Of a stretch of 17,059 bases of DNA, positions 10,282 to 16,393 are shown one piece after another. The notes below the pieces were generated by a model that saw only the letters and a program-made list of their open reading frames with translations, had not been told where the DNA came from and ran no database searches. Source of the DNA: Actinomycetes bacterium (lineage in GTDB: Bacteria > Actinomycetota > Acidimicrobiia > Acidimicrobiales > Microtrichaceae); NCBI GenBank assembly GCA_023389745.1, contig JAEWED010000223.1:1-17059 (forward strand). The letters are read 5' to 3'. The translations under genes and the position numbers were made by a program. Numbering within the stretch: the first letter of the stretch is position 1; every line of letters begins with the position of its first letter.

Positions 10282-11040
10282 TCAGTCGAGCAGGTCGGGC
10301 TCCTGGGCGACGATCCAGGACCACAGCGGGTGGAAGCTGAACAGGCCGGCGACCTCGGTGCCCACCTGGCCGCGGGTCAGGGTGGCGGTCTCGTGGTCGA
10401 TCGGGACCGGCTTGCCGGCGGACAGGGCCAGCAGCTGCGACTGGCAGGTCCGTTCACCCGTGATGAACCACCAGGCCGCGGCGTCGACGGTCGTGCCGAC
10501 GGTGAGCAGACCGTGGTTGCGCAGGATGGCCATCTTGTTGTCGCCGAGCGCGGCGGCGATGCGAGCACCCTCGTCGACCTGGTCGACGACGCCGGTGAAG
10601 TCGTCGAAGAGCGCGTGGTCCTCGTAGAAGGCACACGAGTCCTGGGTGAGCGGATCGAGCAGCGCGCCGAGCGACGAGAACGTCTTGCCGTGCAGCGAGT
10701 GGGCGTGAGCCGCGGCGACGATGTCGGGGCGGGCCCGGTGCACCTGGGAGTGGATCGCGAACGCGGCGCTGTTGAGCGGCCAGTCGCCCTCGACGATGTT
10801 GCCGTCGTGGTCGACGCACAGCAGGTCCGACGCACGGATCTGCTTGAAGCTCATCCCGAACGGGTTCACCCAGAAGCGGTCGGCGTGCTCGGGGTCGCGA
10901 GCGGTGATGTGGCCGGCGACGCCCTCGTCGAAGCCGAAGCGGCCGAAGAGCCGGAACGCGGCAGCCAGGCGCTGCTTGAGGTGACGGCGTTCCTCGGCCG
11001 GATCGTCGAAGGACGGGAACGTGAACTTCTGCGGACGCAC
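10282..11040 (-). CDS. Class II aldolase/adducin family protein
   Basis: I place the start at the GTG at 11040, giving 252 residues, because GGGGG lies about 7 nt upstream and a TACCGT box lies further upstream. The frame stays open to another GTG at 11109, which would give 275 residues. The family fold is clear: GFDEGVAGHITARD at 37-49, the metal ligands H112 and H114 in AHAHSLHG, and the third histidine H176 in RNHGLL. The glutamate that acts as catalyst in fuculose-phosphate aldolase is not seen at the expected place; the segment reads N-S-A-A-F at 90-94. The protein may thus be a decarboxylase-like or adducin-like member rather than a true aldolase. The substrate is unknown. The upstream dehydrogenase-like gene is on the same strand, 105 bp away. 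Confidence 0.85.
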   Translation of the reverse strand: MRPQKFTFPSFDDPAEERRHLKQRLAAAFRLFGRFGFDEGVAGHITARDPEHADRFWVNPFGMSFKQIRASDLLCVDHDGNIVEGDWPLNSAAFAIHSQVHRARPDIVAAAHAHSLHGKTFSSLGALLDPLTQDSCAFYEDHALFDDFTGVVDQVDEGARIAAALGDNKMAILRNHGLLTVGTTVDAAAWWFITGERTCQSQLLALSAGKPVPIDHETATLTRGQVGTEVAGLFSFHPLWSWIVAQEPDLLD

Positions 11041-11075
11041 GGCGAGCCCCCGGGGGTGCGAGTCAGTGATGATCC

Positions 11076-11081
11076 ACGGTA
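11076..11081 (-). promoter_or_regulatory. Possible -10 box for the class II aldolase gene
   Basis: On the minus strand this reads TACCGT. Initiation near 11069 would leave a leader of roughly 29 nt before the GTG at 11040. The CCCCCGGGGG palindrome at 11047-11056 contains the presumed ribosome binding G run, so the site may be partly masked. Confidence 0.28.
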
Positions 11082-11092
11082 GGTGATGGCCC

Positions 11093-11146
11093 ACGGTCCC
11101 CGCGGCCACCCGGACGTGTCGGCGCGGCGTGTCCCGGGGTGACCGT
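11093..11146 (-). terminator. Imperfect hairpin after the dehydrogenase-like gene
   Basis: ACGGTC with CCCG (11093-11102) pairs with CGGGG-T-GACCGT (11135-11146), an 11-bp stem with one bulged base around a 32-nt loop. The right arm touches the stop codon of the gene ending at 11146. There is no T run, so this is a weak terminator call. Confidence 0.22.
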
Positions 11147-12195
11147 CAGGCGAGGGGTCGCCCGAAGGGCAGGCGCTCCTGCCAGGTCCGCAGGAAGTCC
11201 TCGGCGCGGTACGAGGCAGCCAGGAACGGCCCTTCGTCATGGTCGAGGATGTCGGTGGTCGTCGAAGCGATGAACGCCTCGGTGGCGGCGACGACCTGGT
11301 CCGCCGACGTCGGCGCTCCGGGCGCCCAGGCGTGCAACGGGCCGGAGGTGGTGAGGAAGTCCGGCAGCACGATGTGACCGCGTGAGGCCGCGACTGCGAG
11401 CCCCTTGGCGGTGACCGGTGCGGGGCCGATGGGCACGAGGATCGGCTGGGGCAGCGACGCGGCGAGCAGGTGGTCGACCAGGCCGGCCTTCGAGCCGCAG
11501 ATCAGCACCTCGGCGTCGGTCTCGAGCGCGACGGTGGGGGAGAGGTCGGAGCCGAGTGCCTGGGGCAGGCCCTCGCCGTGCTCGGCGAGCCCGGCGACGA
11601 TCGACGCCGCGTCCAGGCCGGCAGCGTCGAGCACCGTGCCCCGGGTGGTGGCCACTGCGGTCACCTTGGCGCCCGCCTCGGCGGCGAGCGAGACCAGCGC
11701 GGCGGTCGCGGCGCCGGCGCCCTCGATGGTGATGGTCCGCCCGTCCAGGCCTCCGAGCGCTGCGCTGGCTGCGGCGAGCACACCCCGGGCGAGCAGCTCG
11801 TCGGACAGGGTGCCCAACGGCCGGGGCTCGGCTCGCAGCGGTGCCCTGGTGTCGACCTGGTCGAGCCCGGCGAGCTGGTCGGCACGGACGCCCTTGCCGG
11901 CGTCGAGCGACAGGGTTCCGGCGGCCACCTGGTCACGGACGGCGTCGACGAAGGCAGCGATGCCAGCGTCGGCGGATTCCGGGGGCACGTTGACCGCGGC
12001 CGAGGCGCCCGAGATCTGGTGCCCCATGAGCGCCCAGGCGTAGGTCCGGGATCGTGCGAGCGTCCGGGCACCGTCGACGAGCACCTTCTTGGCGGATCGC
12101 ACGATGCCGTCGGCCCGCTCGGCGCCGTCGAGGTCGATGATGACGAATCCGGTCATGTCGGAGTCGTCAGGTCCGGTGATCTTCTGGTGGCCCAT
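11146..12195 (-). CDS. Glu/Leu/Phe/Val dehydrogenase-like protein lacking the usual catalytic N-terminal motif
   Basis: I start the protein at ATG 12195 (349 residues); a second ATG at 12156 would also fit, and the open frame upstream to 12414 has poor coding character. Residues 55-140 resemble the helix before the cofactor domain (ALMGHQISGASAAVN). Residues 150-290 are a Rossmann domain with TITIEGAGAATAAL around 155-167, AGAKVTAVATTRGTV, DAEVLICGS at 227-235 and HIVLPDFLTTSGP at 274-286, which are hallmarks of the glutamate/leucine dehydrogenase superfamily. The usual N-terminal substrate motif with the catalytic lysine (GGxKGG) is absent. The function is therefore uncertain: a specialised dehydrogenase, a regulator or an inactive relative. 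A leader of about 200 nt with strong hairpins precedes it. GarA-type proteins regulate glutamate dehydrogenase, but any link here is speculative. Confidence 0.7.
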   Translation of the reverse strand: MGHQKITGPDDSDMTGFVIIDLDGAERADGIVRSAKKVLVDGARTLARSRTYAWALMGHQISGASAAVNVPPESADAGIAAFVDAVRDQVAAGTLSLDAGKGVRADQLAGLDQVDTRAPLRAEPRPLGTLSDELLARGVLAAASAALGGLDGRTITIEGAGAATAALVSLAAEAGAKVTAVATTRGTVLDAAGLDAASIVAGLAEHGEGLPQALGSDLSPTVALETDAEVLICGSKAGLVDHLLAASLPQPILVPIGPAPVTAKGLAVAASRGHIVLPDFLTTSGPLHAWAPGAPTSADQVVAATEAFIASTTTDILDHDEGPFLAASYRAEDFLRTWQERLPFGRPLA

Positions 12196-12268
12196 CGCCC
12201 TGCAGTCTGCCCGAAATCCCCCGGTGGTTCGGACTCTGCGCTCCCGAACGTGAGGCGGTGGCGAAAAC

Positions 12269-12322
12269 TTCGGAGGCCGTGTGGACGGAACCCCCCGAAT
12301 CCGTCCACACGGCCTGACCGAA
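12269..12322 (-). terminator. Long perfect hairpin followed by GTTTT in the dehydrogenase-like leader
   Basis: The arms AGGCCGTGTGGACGGA (12274-12289) and its exact complement (12300-12315) form a 16-bp stem with a 10-nt loop. Five more pairs (TTCGG 12269-12273 with CCGAA 12318-12322) extend it past a 2-nt bulge. On the minus strand GTTTT (12268-12264) follows at once. This looks like an intrinsic terminator or attenuator for minus-strand transcription, lying 70-120 nt before the gene starting at 12195. Confidence 0.55.
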
Positions 12323-12337
12323 ACCGGGAACCCCGGT
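12323..12337. other. Small GC hairpin next to the long hairpin
   Basis: ACCGGG (12323-12328) and CCCGGT (12332-12337) pair around an AAC loop. It abuts the extended 12269-12322 hairpin and would form part of the same folded leader. Confidence 0.45.
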
Positions 12338-12388
12338 GGACGTCGCCGTGCCCGGAGGCTCGTCGTCGCCCGGTGGTGCTCGACCGGC

Positions 12389-12402
12389 CCAACAGCAGTT
12401 GG
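12389..12402. other. Hairpin at the predicted 5' end of the leader RNA
   Basis: CCAAC (12389-12393) and GTTGG (12398-12402) are perfect inverted repeats around AGCA. The structure starts within a few nt of the transcription start predicted from the promoter at 12411-12439. Confidence 0.4.
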
Positions 12403-12410
12403 TCCCGGGC

Positions 12411-12439
12411 ACACTAGGGCACGGAGTGACTGCTGTCAC
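12411..12439 (-). promoter_or_regulatory. Promoter with a dyad over the -35, for the dehydrogenase-like gene or a leader RNA
   Basis: On the minus strand GTGACA (12439-12434) matches five of six bases of TTGACA. A 17-bp spacer leads to TAGTGT (12416-12411), which fits TANNNT. Transcription would begin near 12404. The perfect dyad GTGAC-TGCT-GTCAC (12426-12439) covers the -35 and looks like a regulator site. The rest of 12440-12559 contains only a 15-bp tandem repeat at the end of the Dabb gene. Confidence 0.45.
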
Positions 12440-12540
12440 GCGCGCGAGGTGAGAAAGAAAATCGGACTTTCCGGCGGGCAGTGCCTCGGGCGCGCCGCTG
12501 GAGCGCCGGATCCGGCACGGATCGGCCCGTCCGCCGTGGG

Positions 12541-12570
12541 CGTGTCAGGGCTGGCCGTGTCAGGGCTGGG
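12541..12570. repeat. 15-bp tandem duplication across the Dabb stop codon
   Basis: CGTGTCAGGGCTGGC (12541-12555) is followed directly by a copy differing at the last base (12556-12570). Each copy contains the minus-strand stop TGA in the same frame, so the gene has a duplicated 3' end with two stops. Confidence 0.85.
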
Positions 12571-12862
12571 CGTGTTCGACCTGGGTCGCCATGCGGGCGT
12601 CGAGCGCCGGCAGGATCTGGGCCTCGATGATCGCCCGGTGCTCCGGATGGTCGCGGTAGGTCTCGTAGTCGGCCACGTCGTCGAAGTCGCCCTGCACCAC
12701 CAGGTGGGCGTTGTCCGCGGCGAGGGACAGGTCCCTGCCCACGGAGTAGGCACGGATCTCGGGGATGAGCGACGGCAGCGTCCGCAGCGACTCGGCGATC
12801 GCGGTGACGGTGGCGTCGTCGGTGCCCTGGGTGAAGCGGAGCTGGACCGTGTGGCGGATCAT
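12560..12862 (-). CDS. Dabb (stress-responsive A/B barrel) domain protein
   Basis: The ATG at 12862 gives a 100-residue protein that matches the single-domain Dabb family in length. It opens with the strand MIRHTVQLRF, then a helix TVTAIAESLRTLPSLIPEIRAYSVGRDL, the strand AHLVVQGDF, and DVADYETYRDHPEHRAIIEAQILP, which is the typical YxxHPxH-like segment (about residues 66-85). Dabb proteins form small dimeric alpha-beta barrels; some are stress-induced and others are enzymes, so no activity can be given. The frame stays open upstream to 13090, but that stretch holds hairpins and is not coding-like. TAACGT ends 8 nt before the ATG, which suggests a leaderless transcript. No partner gene is evident. 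Confidence 0.85.
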   Translation of the reverse strand: MIRHTVQLRFTQGTDDATVTAIAESLRTLPSLIPEIRAYSVGRDLSLAADNAHLVVQGDFDDVADYETYRDHPEHRAIIEAQILPALDARMATQVEHAQP

Positions 12863-12870
12863 GCGCCCGG

Positions 12871-12876
12871 ACGTTA
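12871..12876 (-). promoter_or_regulatory. -10 box for a leaderless Dabb transcript
   Basis: The minus strand reads TAACGT, then 8 nt, then the ATG at 12862. No Shine-Dalgarno sequence is present in that gap. The arrangement matches those before gcvH and the DUF151 gene. Confidence 0.45.
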
Positions 12877-12905
12877 CCGGCGTTCGAGGATCGCTCCCCG
12901 GACGC

Positions 12906-12933
12906 GTCGAGAGCCCCCGAGGGGGCTCTCGAC
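12906..12933. terminator. Perfect 13-bp GC hairpin between the MscS-like and Dabb genes
   Basis: The 13-base arms at 12906-12918 and 12921-12933 (GTCGAGAGCCCCC and its complement) are separated by GA only. No T run follows on either strand. It lies 44 bp upstream of the Dabb start and probably ends minus-strand transcription from the sigma operon. Confidence 0.5.
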
Positions 12934-12992
12934 ACTGCGCACCCGTTGACCGAACCGAAGCACCAGTTGGGGAGCCGGGAGGCTGTTGCACG

Positions 12993-13019
12993 AACCGGAC
13001 GGGCGGACTCCGTTCGGTT
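12993..13019. other. Second inverted repeat in the 12863-13166 gap
   Basis: AACCGGACGG (12993-13002) pairs with CCGTTCGGTT (13010-13019) with one G-T wobble around a 7-nt loop. With the hairpin at 12906 and the tandem repeat at 13081, these are the only structures seen in this 304-bp gap, which has no supported gene. Confidence 0.4.
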
Positions 13020-13080
13020 GCTGTTGATGGTTCTGACGGGCGGGCGCCGCGAAAGTCGCGAGAAAGTTCGGAAATCTCTC

Positions 13081-13127
13081 GAACGAGCACAGCCCTGAAC
13101 GAGCACAGCCCTGAACGAGCACAGCCC
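13081..13127. repeat. Three tandem copies of a 16-bp unit
   Basis: The unit GAACGAGCACAGCCCT is exact at 13081-13096 and 13097-13112; the third copy at 13113-13127 matches for 15 bases. It lies about 40 bp beyond the stop codon of the MscS-like gene. There are no spacers, so it is not a CRISPR array. Confidence 0.9.
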
Positions 13128-13166
13128 AGTCAGCGCATCAGCCCCGACACCGCGCTTCGTCGCCCG

Positions 13167-13880
13167 CTATTCGTCGACGCGGAACCCCTGGTCGAGCAGG
13201 GTGCGGTTCGGCAGGTGGTGACGGGTGCCGTCGTCGTCCTCGAGCTCCACGGCGGTGGCGTGGACCACCACGATCCGACCGGCGACGTCACCGCAGACGA
13301 TGCGTCGACCGGCTCGCAGCTGGTGGCGCAGCGCTCGTCCGGCGGCGAGCTGCATGGCGACCTCCCGGCCGCCGAAGGCGCTGAGCATCGCGACAGCCAG
13401 GGCCGGCGTGCCGACCACGACGATGAGCAGCACGACCAGCATGGAGGACTCCACGCCGAGCTCGGTGAGCGCGACGACGATCGCCGTCGCGAGGATCGCG
13501 GCCTGCAGCGCCCGTTCCAGGCCCCGCTGACGGATGCCCGTCGCCTTGCGGGCGGACTGGCCGACCATGGCGGCCACCACGACCGACACCGCGTAGCCGG
13601 CGATGACGGTCAGGAACGCGATGAGGTAGCTCGGCAGGTTGTCGTCGAGTCGCTGACCCAGGTCCTCCAGCGCGGCGTCGTCGATGACGGCGATGGCGAG
13701 GACCAGGCCGACCGCGGTCGAGGCCCAGAAGACCAGGCGGGCGATCGTGGGCGCGTTCTCCCGGAAGCTCGCCGAGCTCGACGAGCCCAGCCCGCTGCGC
13801 AGCAGTCGTCCGGCGATCTCGCCGATCAGCAGGCCGCAGCCGAGGGCGACCGCGGCCCAGATCAGGTTCGTGTAGTCCAT
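13167..13880 (-). CDS. Membrane protein with an MscS-like C-terminal domain
   Basis: The ATG at 13880 follows AAGGA and lies 2 nt after the stop of the preceding small gene, giving 237 residues. Five hydrophobic helices are visible at about 6-25, 46-66, 84-105, 122-141 and 146-170. The following segment resembles the pore-proximal helix and beta domain of small-conductance mechanosensitive channels: L-R-A-G-R-R-I at 188-194, GDVAGRIVVVHATAVEL, then DDGTRHHLPNRTLLDQG at 216-232. The long cytoplasmic vestibule of MscS is missing, as the protein ends just after this domain. A channel or membrane sensor role is plausible but not shown. It is the last gene of an operon led by a sigma factor, which suggests it is either a target or a membrane partner in envelope-stress control. 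Confidence 0.75.
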   Translation of the reverse strand: MDYTNLIWAAVALGCGLLIGEIAGRLLRSGLGSSSSASFRENAPTIARLVFWASTAVGLVLAIAVIDDAALEDLGQRLDDNLPSYLIAFLTVIAGYAVSVVVAAMVGQSARKATGIRQRGLERALQAAILATAIVVALTELGVESSMLVVLLIVVVGTPALAVAMLSAFGGREVAMQLAAGRALRHQLRAGRRIVCGDVAGRIVVVHATAVELEDDDGTRHHLPNRTLLDQGFRVDE

Positions 13881-13882
13881 GG

Positions 13883-14185
13883 TCAGGGTCCTTCCACGTC
13901 TCTGTCGGCATCCGGGGTGCCACCTGTGAGGCTCCCATATCCGCCCGGGGTGCGGTCGGTGAAGAGCGTCTCGATCGTCCACCAGCCCACGCCGAACAGC
14001 TCGAACGCCGCTGCGAGCGGTGATCGGGCGCGCAGCGCGCTGTCGACGTCGCGGGTGGTGCGACGGTCGAGCCCGTCCGAGGGGCCGAGCAGCATCCGCA
14101 GGCGGTCGCCCAGATCGTCGCCGGGGCCGTCGTCGGCGATGCCGTCGTCGGGCACGTCGGGTTCGAGGGGTTCGTGACCGTTCAC
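13883..14185 (-). CDS. Unrecognised 100-residue protein between sigma factor and membrane protein
   Basis: The GTG start at 14185 overlaps the sigma factor stop by 4 nt (GTGA) and has a strong AAGGAGG site inside the sigma gene, so translation is coupled. I do not recognise the protein. The first 28 residues are acidic (many Asp, Glu, Pro, Gly). A charged segment with DRRTTRDVDSALRARS at about 40-55 follows, then a roughly 20-residue hydrophobic or amphipathic stretch PLAAAFELFGVGWWTIETLF at about 56-75, and a polar Gly/Asp tail. There is no HxxxCxxC zinc site of the common anti-sigma class. From its position it could be an anti-sigma factor or an adaptor to the membrane protein encoded next, but that is inference. 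Confidence 0.75.
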   Translation of the reverse strand: MNGHEPLEPDVPDDGIADDGPGDDLGDRLRMLLGPSDGLDRRTTRDVDSALRARSPLAAAFELFGVGWWTIETLFTDRTPGGYGSLTGGTPDADRDVEGP

Positions 14186-14745
14186 TGGTCCTCCTTGTCC
14201 TTCACCGTGTCCTGAAGGGAACGTCGGGCGCGGAGCAGGCGCGTCTTGACGGTGCCGATCGAGATGCCGAGCGTCTCGGAGATCTGCTGGTAGCTGAGCC
14301 CTTCGACCTCTCGCAGCACGACGATGGTCCGGCTCGTCTCGTCGAGGTCGTCCAGGGCCGCCTTGAGCCGCGACAGGTCGTCACGTCCACTGACCCGTGT
14401 CGCCGGGTCGTCGAGGGAGGCCGGTCCCGCATGGTCGGGCAGGTCCTCGGGGGCGGTCGAGCGGTCCCTGCGGCGACGCAGGGAGTCGATCGCCGTGTTG
14501 TGGGCGATGCGCAGGATCCAGGTGCGCGTCGAACTGTCGCCGCGGAACTCCGGCAGGCCTCGCCAGGCCTTGATCATGGTCTCCTGCACGGCGTCCTCGG
14601 CCAGGCCTCGATCGCGCAGCACCGAGAACGCGACGTGGTAGACCGCGGATGCGTGCTCGTCGATCAGGTCGCGCAGCTGCCGGTCCAGGACCGGGGGATC
14701 GGCCCGCTCGGCTCGTCGTCGTCGGCTGCGGCTCAGGGGAAACAC
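14182..14745 (-). CDS. ECF-type RNA polymerase sigma factor
   Basis: I place the start at GTG 14745 (187 residues), with GGAG about 8 nt upstream. The frame continues open far upstream only because it lies opposite the hydrolase-luciferase gene. Region 2 spans about 20-93: LIDEHASAVYHVAFSVLRD, the core-binding motif AEDAVQETMIKAWRGL at 49-64, and the DNA-contacting STRTWILRIAHNTAIDSLRRRR at 72-93. Region 4 spans about 131-181: LDETSRTIVVLREVEGLSYQQISETLGISIGTVKTRLLRARRSL, with a clear helix-turn-helix. It thus redirects RNA polymerase to a small promoter set. The next two genes overlap or nearly abut it, so they form one operon. No classic zinc anti-sigma gene is adjacent. Confidence 0.92.
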   Translation of the reverse strand: MFPLSRSRRRRAERADPPVLDRQLRDLIDEHASAVYHVAFSVLRDRGLAEDAVQETMIKAWRGLPEFRGDSSTRTWILRIAHNTAIDSLRRRRDRSTAPEDLPDHAGPASLDDPATRVSGRDDLSRLKAALDDLDETSRTIVVLREVEGLSYQQISETLGISIGTVKTRLLRARRSLQDTVKDKEDQ

Positions 14746-14862
14746 GTGTTGACTCCGGTCGACGACGAGTGACTCGCCGTCGGTGCACGCATCAGTCTGG
14801 GGGTGCCTCGCCCGAAACCGGCGCGCTTGCCCGATGATCCCCGCGGGAACGAAAGTGAGCGG

Positions 14863-16383
14863 ATGCGACGGTTCGATCCCGCGGGCGGTGTGCTCGTGGT
14901 CCTGCACGGCCACGGCGACGATCCGGGCTCTGCCCGTCGATGGGGCGCCCAGGTGGCGCCGCTCGGTTGGGAGGTGGTGGCCCCTGGGGCGCCGACCCGT
15001 GACGGGGCCGAGGGTCCCGTGCGCAGCTGGTTCGACAGCGGCCCCCGTGGTGCCTCGACCCGCGAGGTGGCCGACGCAGTGGCCCGTGTGGGCGACGTCG
15101 TGCAGCGAGTGCGCGCCGGTGGGCGTCGTGTGGCCGTGGCCGGGTTCTCCCAGGGCGCGGCCGTTGCGCTGCTCATGGACCAGTTCGGCGTCGTGGCCGA
15201 CGCGACGGTCGCGATGTGCGCGTTCCTGCCCGAGCTCGACGACGACCCGCCGGCACCGCCGGGCCTGGCGGGCGGGTCGGGCCCGCTGCTGGTGCTCGGC
15301 GGCAGCGACGACGACATCGTCCCGTCGTTCATGGGCGAGGACGCAGCGGTCGTGCTCGGCGCGGGTGGCCGTGACGTCACCTCGCAGGTGCTGCCCGGCG
15401 GACACGCGGTCGGCGCCGACATGGTCGACCGTGCCCGCGAGTGGCTGACGGCGCGCTTCGAGGCGACGACGCGGTTCTCGTTGGGGCTGCCGGTCGACCG
15501 GGTGTGGACGGGCACCGAGCTGGTGTCGGGCGCCGCGATCGGCGAGCTGGCGAGCGCGTACGAACGGCTCGGCTTCCACGCCACCTACGTCACCGATCAT
15601 CCCGCCCCCGACGACCGCTGGCTCGCCGGTGGCGGGCACCAGGCGCTGGAGCCGACCGTGGCGCTGACCGCCGCAGCGATGGTGACCCGGCGCATCCGGC
15701 TGCACACCAACGTGTACGTCCTGCCGTACCGCAACCCGCTGCTCGCGGCGAAGGCGCTCGCGAGCGTCGACGTCGTCTCGGGCGGACGGCTGACCGTCGG
15801 CGTGGCGGCGGGCTATCTGCGGCCGGAGTTCGCCGCCCTCGGCGCCTCGTTCGAGGACCGTGGCGCGCTGCTCGACGAGGCGCTGCGGGTGCTGCCCGAG
15901 GTGTGGGCGACCCAGGGCTTCCAGGGGGAGGGTGCCGGTTGGTCCGCCCGTTGCGTGACGGCGCTGCCGACGCCGGTGCAGCGTCCCGGTCCACCGATCT
16001 GGGTCGGGGGCAACAGCACCGCAGCGCTGCGGCGGGCGGTCACCTCGGCGCAGGGCTGGTCGCCGTTCCCGACGCCGGCCGACACCACCGGACTGCGCAC
16101 CGCCGCCATCTCGGACCTCGCCACCCTCGAACGACGCCTGGAGCGTGCTCGAGAGCTCTGCGAGGAGCACGGACGGACCGAGCCGTTGACGATCTGCTTC
16201 GCGCCCTTCGGGCAGTACGCCTACATGGCCGACCCCGTCGGACGACTCGACGCGCTGGTCGACGAGATCGGGAAGCTCCAGGCGCTGGGCGTCGACTGGA
16301 TCACCCTGATGGTGCCCGGCGACACCCGAGCCGCGGTGCTCGACTCGGCCGCCGCGCTCGCGGGAGCGTTGGGCCTGTCCTGA
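14863..16383 (+). CDS. Fusion of an alpha/beta hydrolase and a luciferase-like (F420-type) oxidoreductase
   Basis: I choose ATG 14863 (506 residues); the in-frame GTG at 14803 would add 20 residues with weaker codon bias. Residues 8-200 are a small serine hydrolase of the phospholipase/carboxylesterase type: VVLHGHGDDPGS at 12-23, the nucleophile S96 in GFSQGA, an aspartate at 149-151 in GGSDDDIVPS, and H181 in GGHAVG. Residues 204-506 are a luciferase-like monooxygenase domain: LPVDRVWTG, RLGFHATYVTDHPAP, RIRLHTNVYVLPYRNPLLAAKALASVDVVSGGRLTVGVAAGY, and PPIWVGGNSTAALRRA. These features resemble F420-dependent actinobacterial oxidoreductases. The domains join without a linker. The substrates are unknown. 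It is divergent from the sigma factor and ends 10 bp from the convergent permease gene. Confidence 0.85.
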   Translation: MRRFDPAGGVLVVLHGHGDDPGSARRWGAQVAPLGWEVVAPGAPTRDGAEGPVRSWFDSGPRGASTREVADAVARVGDVVQRVRAGGRRVAVAGFSQGAAVALLMDQFGVVADATVAMCAFLPELDDDPPAPPGLAGGSGPLLVLGGSDDDIVPSFMGEDAAVVLGAGGRDVTSQVLPGGHAVGADMVDRAREWLTARFEATTRFSLGLPVDRVWTGTELVSGAAIGELASAYERLGFHATYVTDHPAPDDRWLAGGGHQALEPTVALTAAAMVTRRIRLHTNVYVLPYRNPLLAAKALASVDVVSGGRLTVGVAAGYLRPEFAALGASFEDRGALLDEALRVLPEVWATQGFQGEGAGWSARCVTALPTPVQRPGPPIWVGGNSTAALRRAVTSAQGWSPFPTPADTTGLRTAAISDLATLERRLERARELCEEHGRTEPLTICFAPFGQYAYMADPVGRLDALVDEIGKLQALGVDWITLMVPGDTRAAVLDSAAALAGALGLS

Positions 16384-16393
16384 GCTGGGCCGG

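Noticed and set aside
12281..12949. Plus-strand open frame covering the 12.3-12.9 kb gap
   Set aside because: It crosses the long hairpin, runs opposite the Dabb gene and has no recognisable features or ribosome site.
12863..13090. Upstream extension of the Dabb protein by 76 residues
   Set aside because: The stretch contains strong inverted repeats and atypical codons; Dabb proteins normally begin at the MIRHT-like strand.
13081..13127. CRISPR-like array
   Set aside because: Units are 16 bp and abut directly without spacers, and no cas gene is present.
14766..14776. CGAGT-G-ACTCG palindrome between the divergent sigma and hydrolase genes
   Set aside because: The arms are only 5 bp in GC-rich DNA and no promoter elements could be placed around it, so it was not called as an operator.
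14746..14862. Autoregulated ECF promoter (GGAAC/GTC type) before the sigma gene
   Set aside because: GGGAAC occurs on the plus strand near 14845, but no matching -10 at a proper distance and no fitting pair on the minus strand were found.
14746..16170. N-terminal extension of the sigma factor frame to 662 codons
   Set aside because: The added part lies opposite the hydrolase-luciferase gene and has no domain; GTG 14745 has a ribosome binding site and starts just before region 2.
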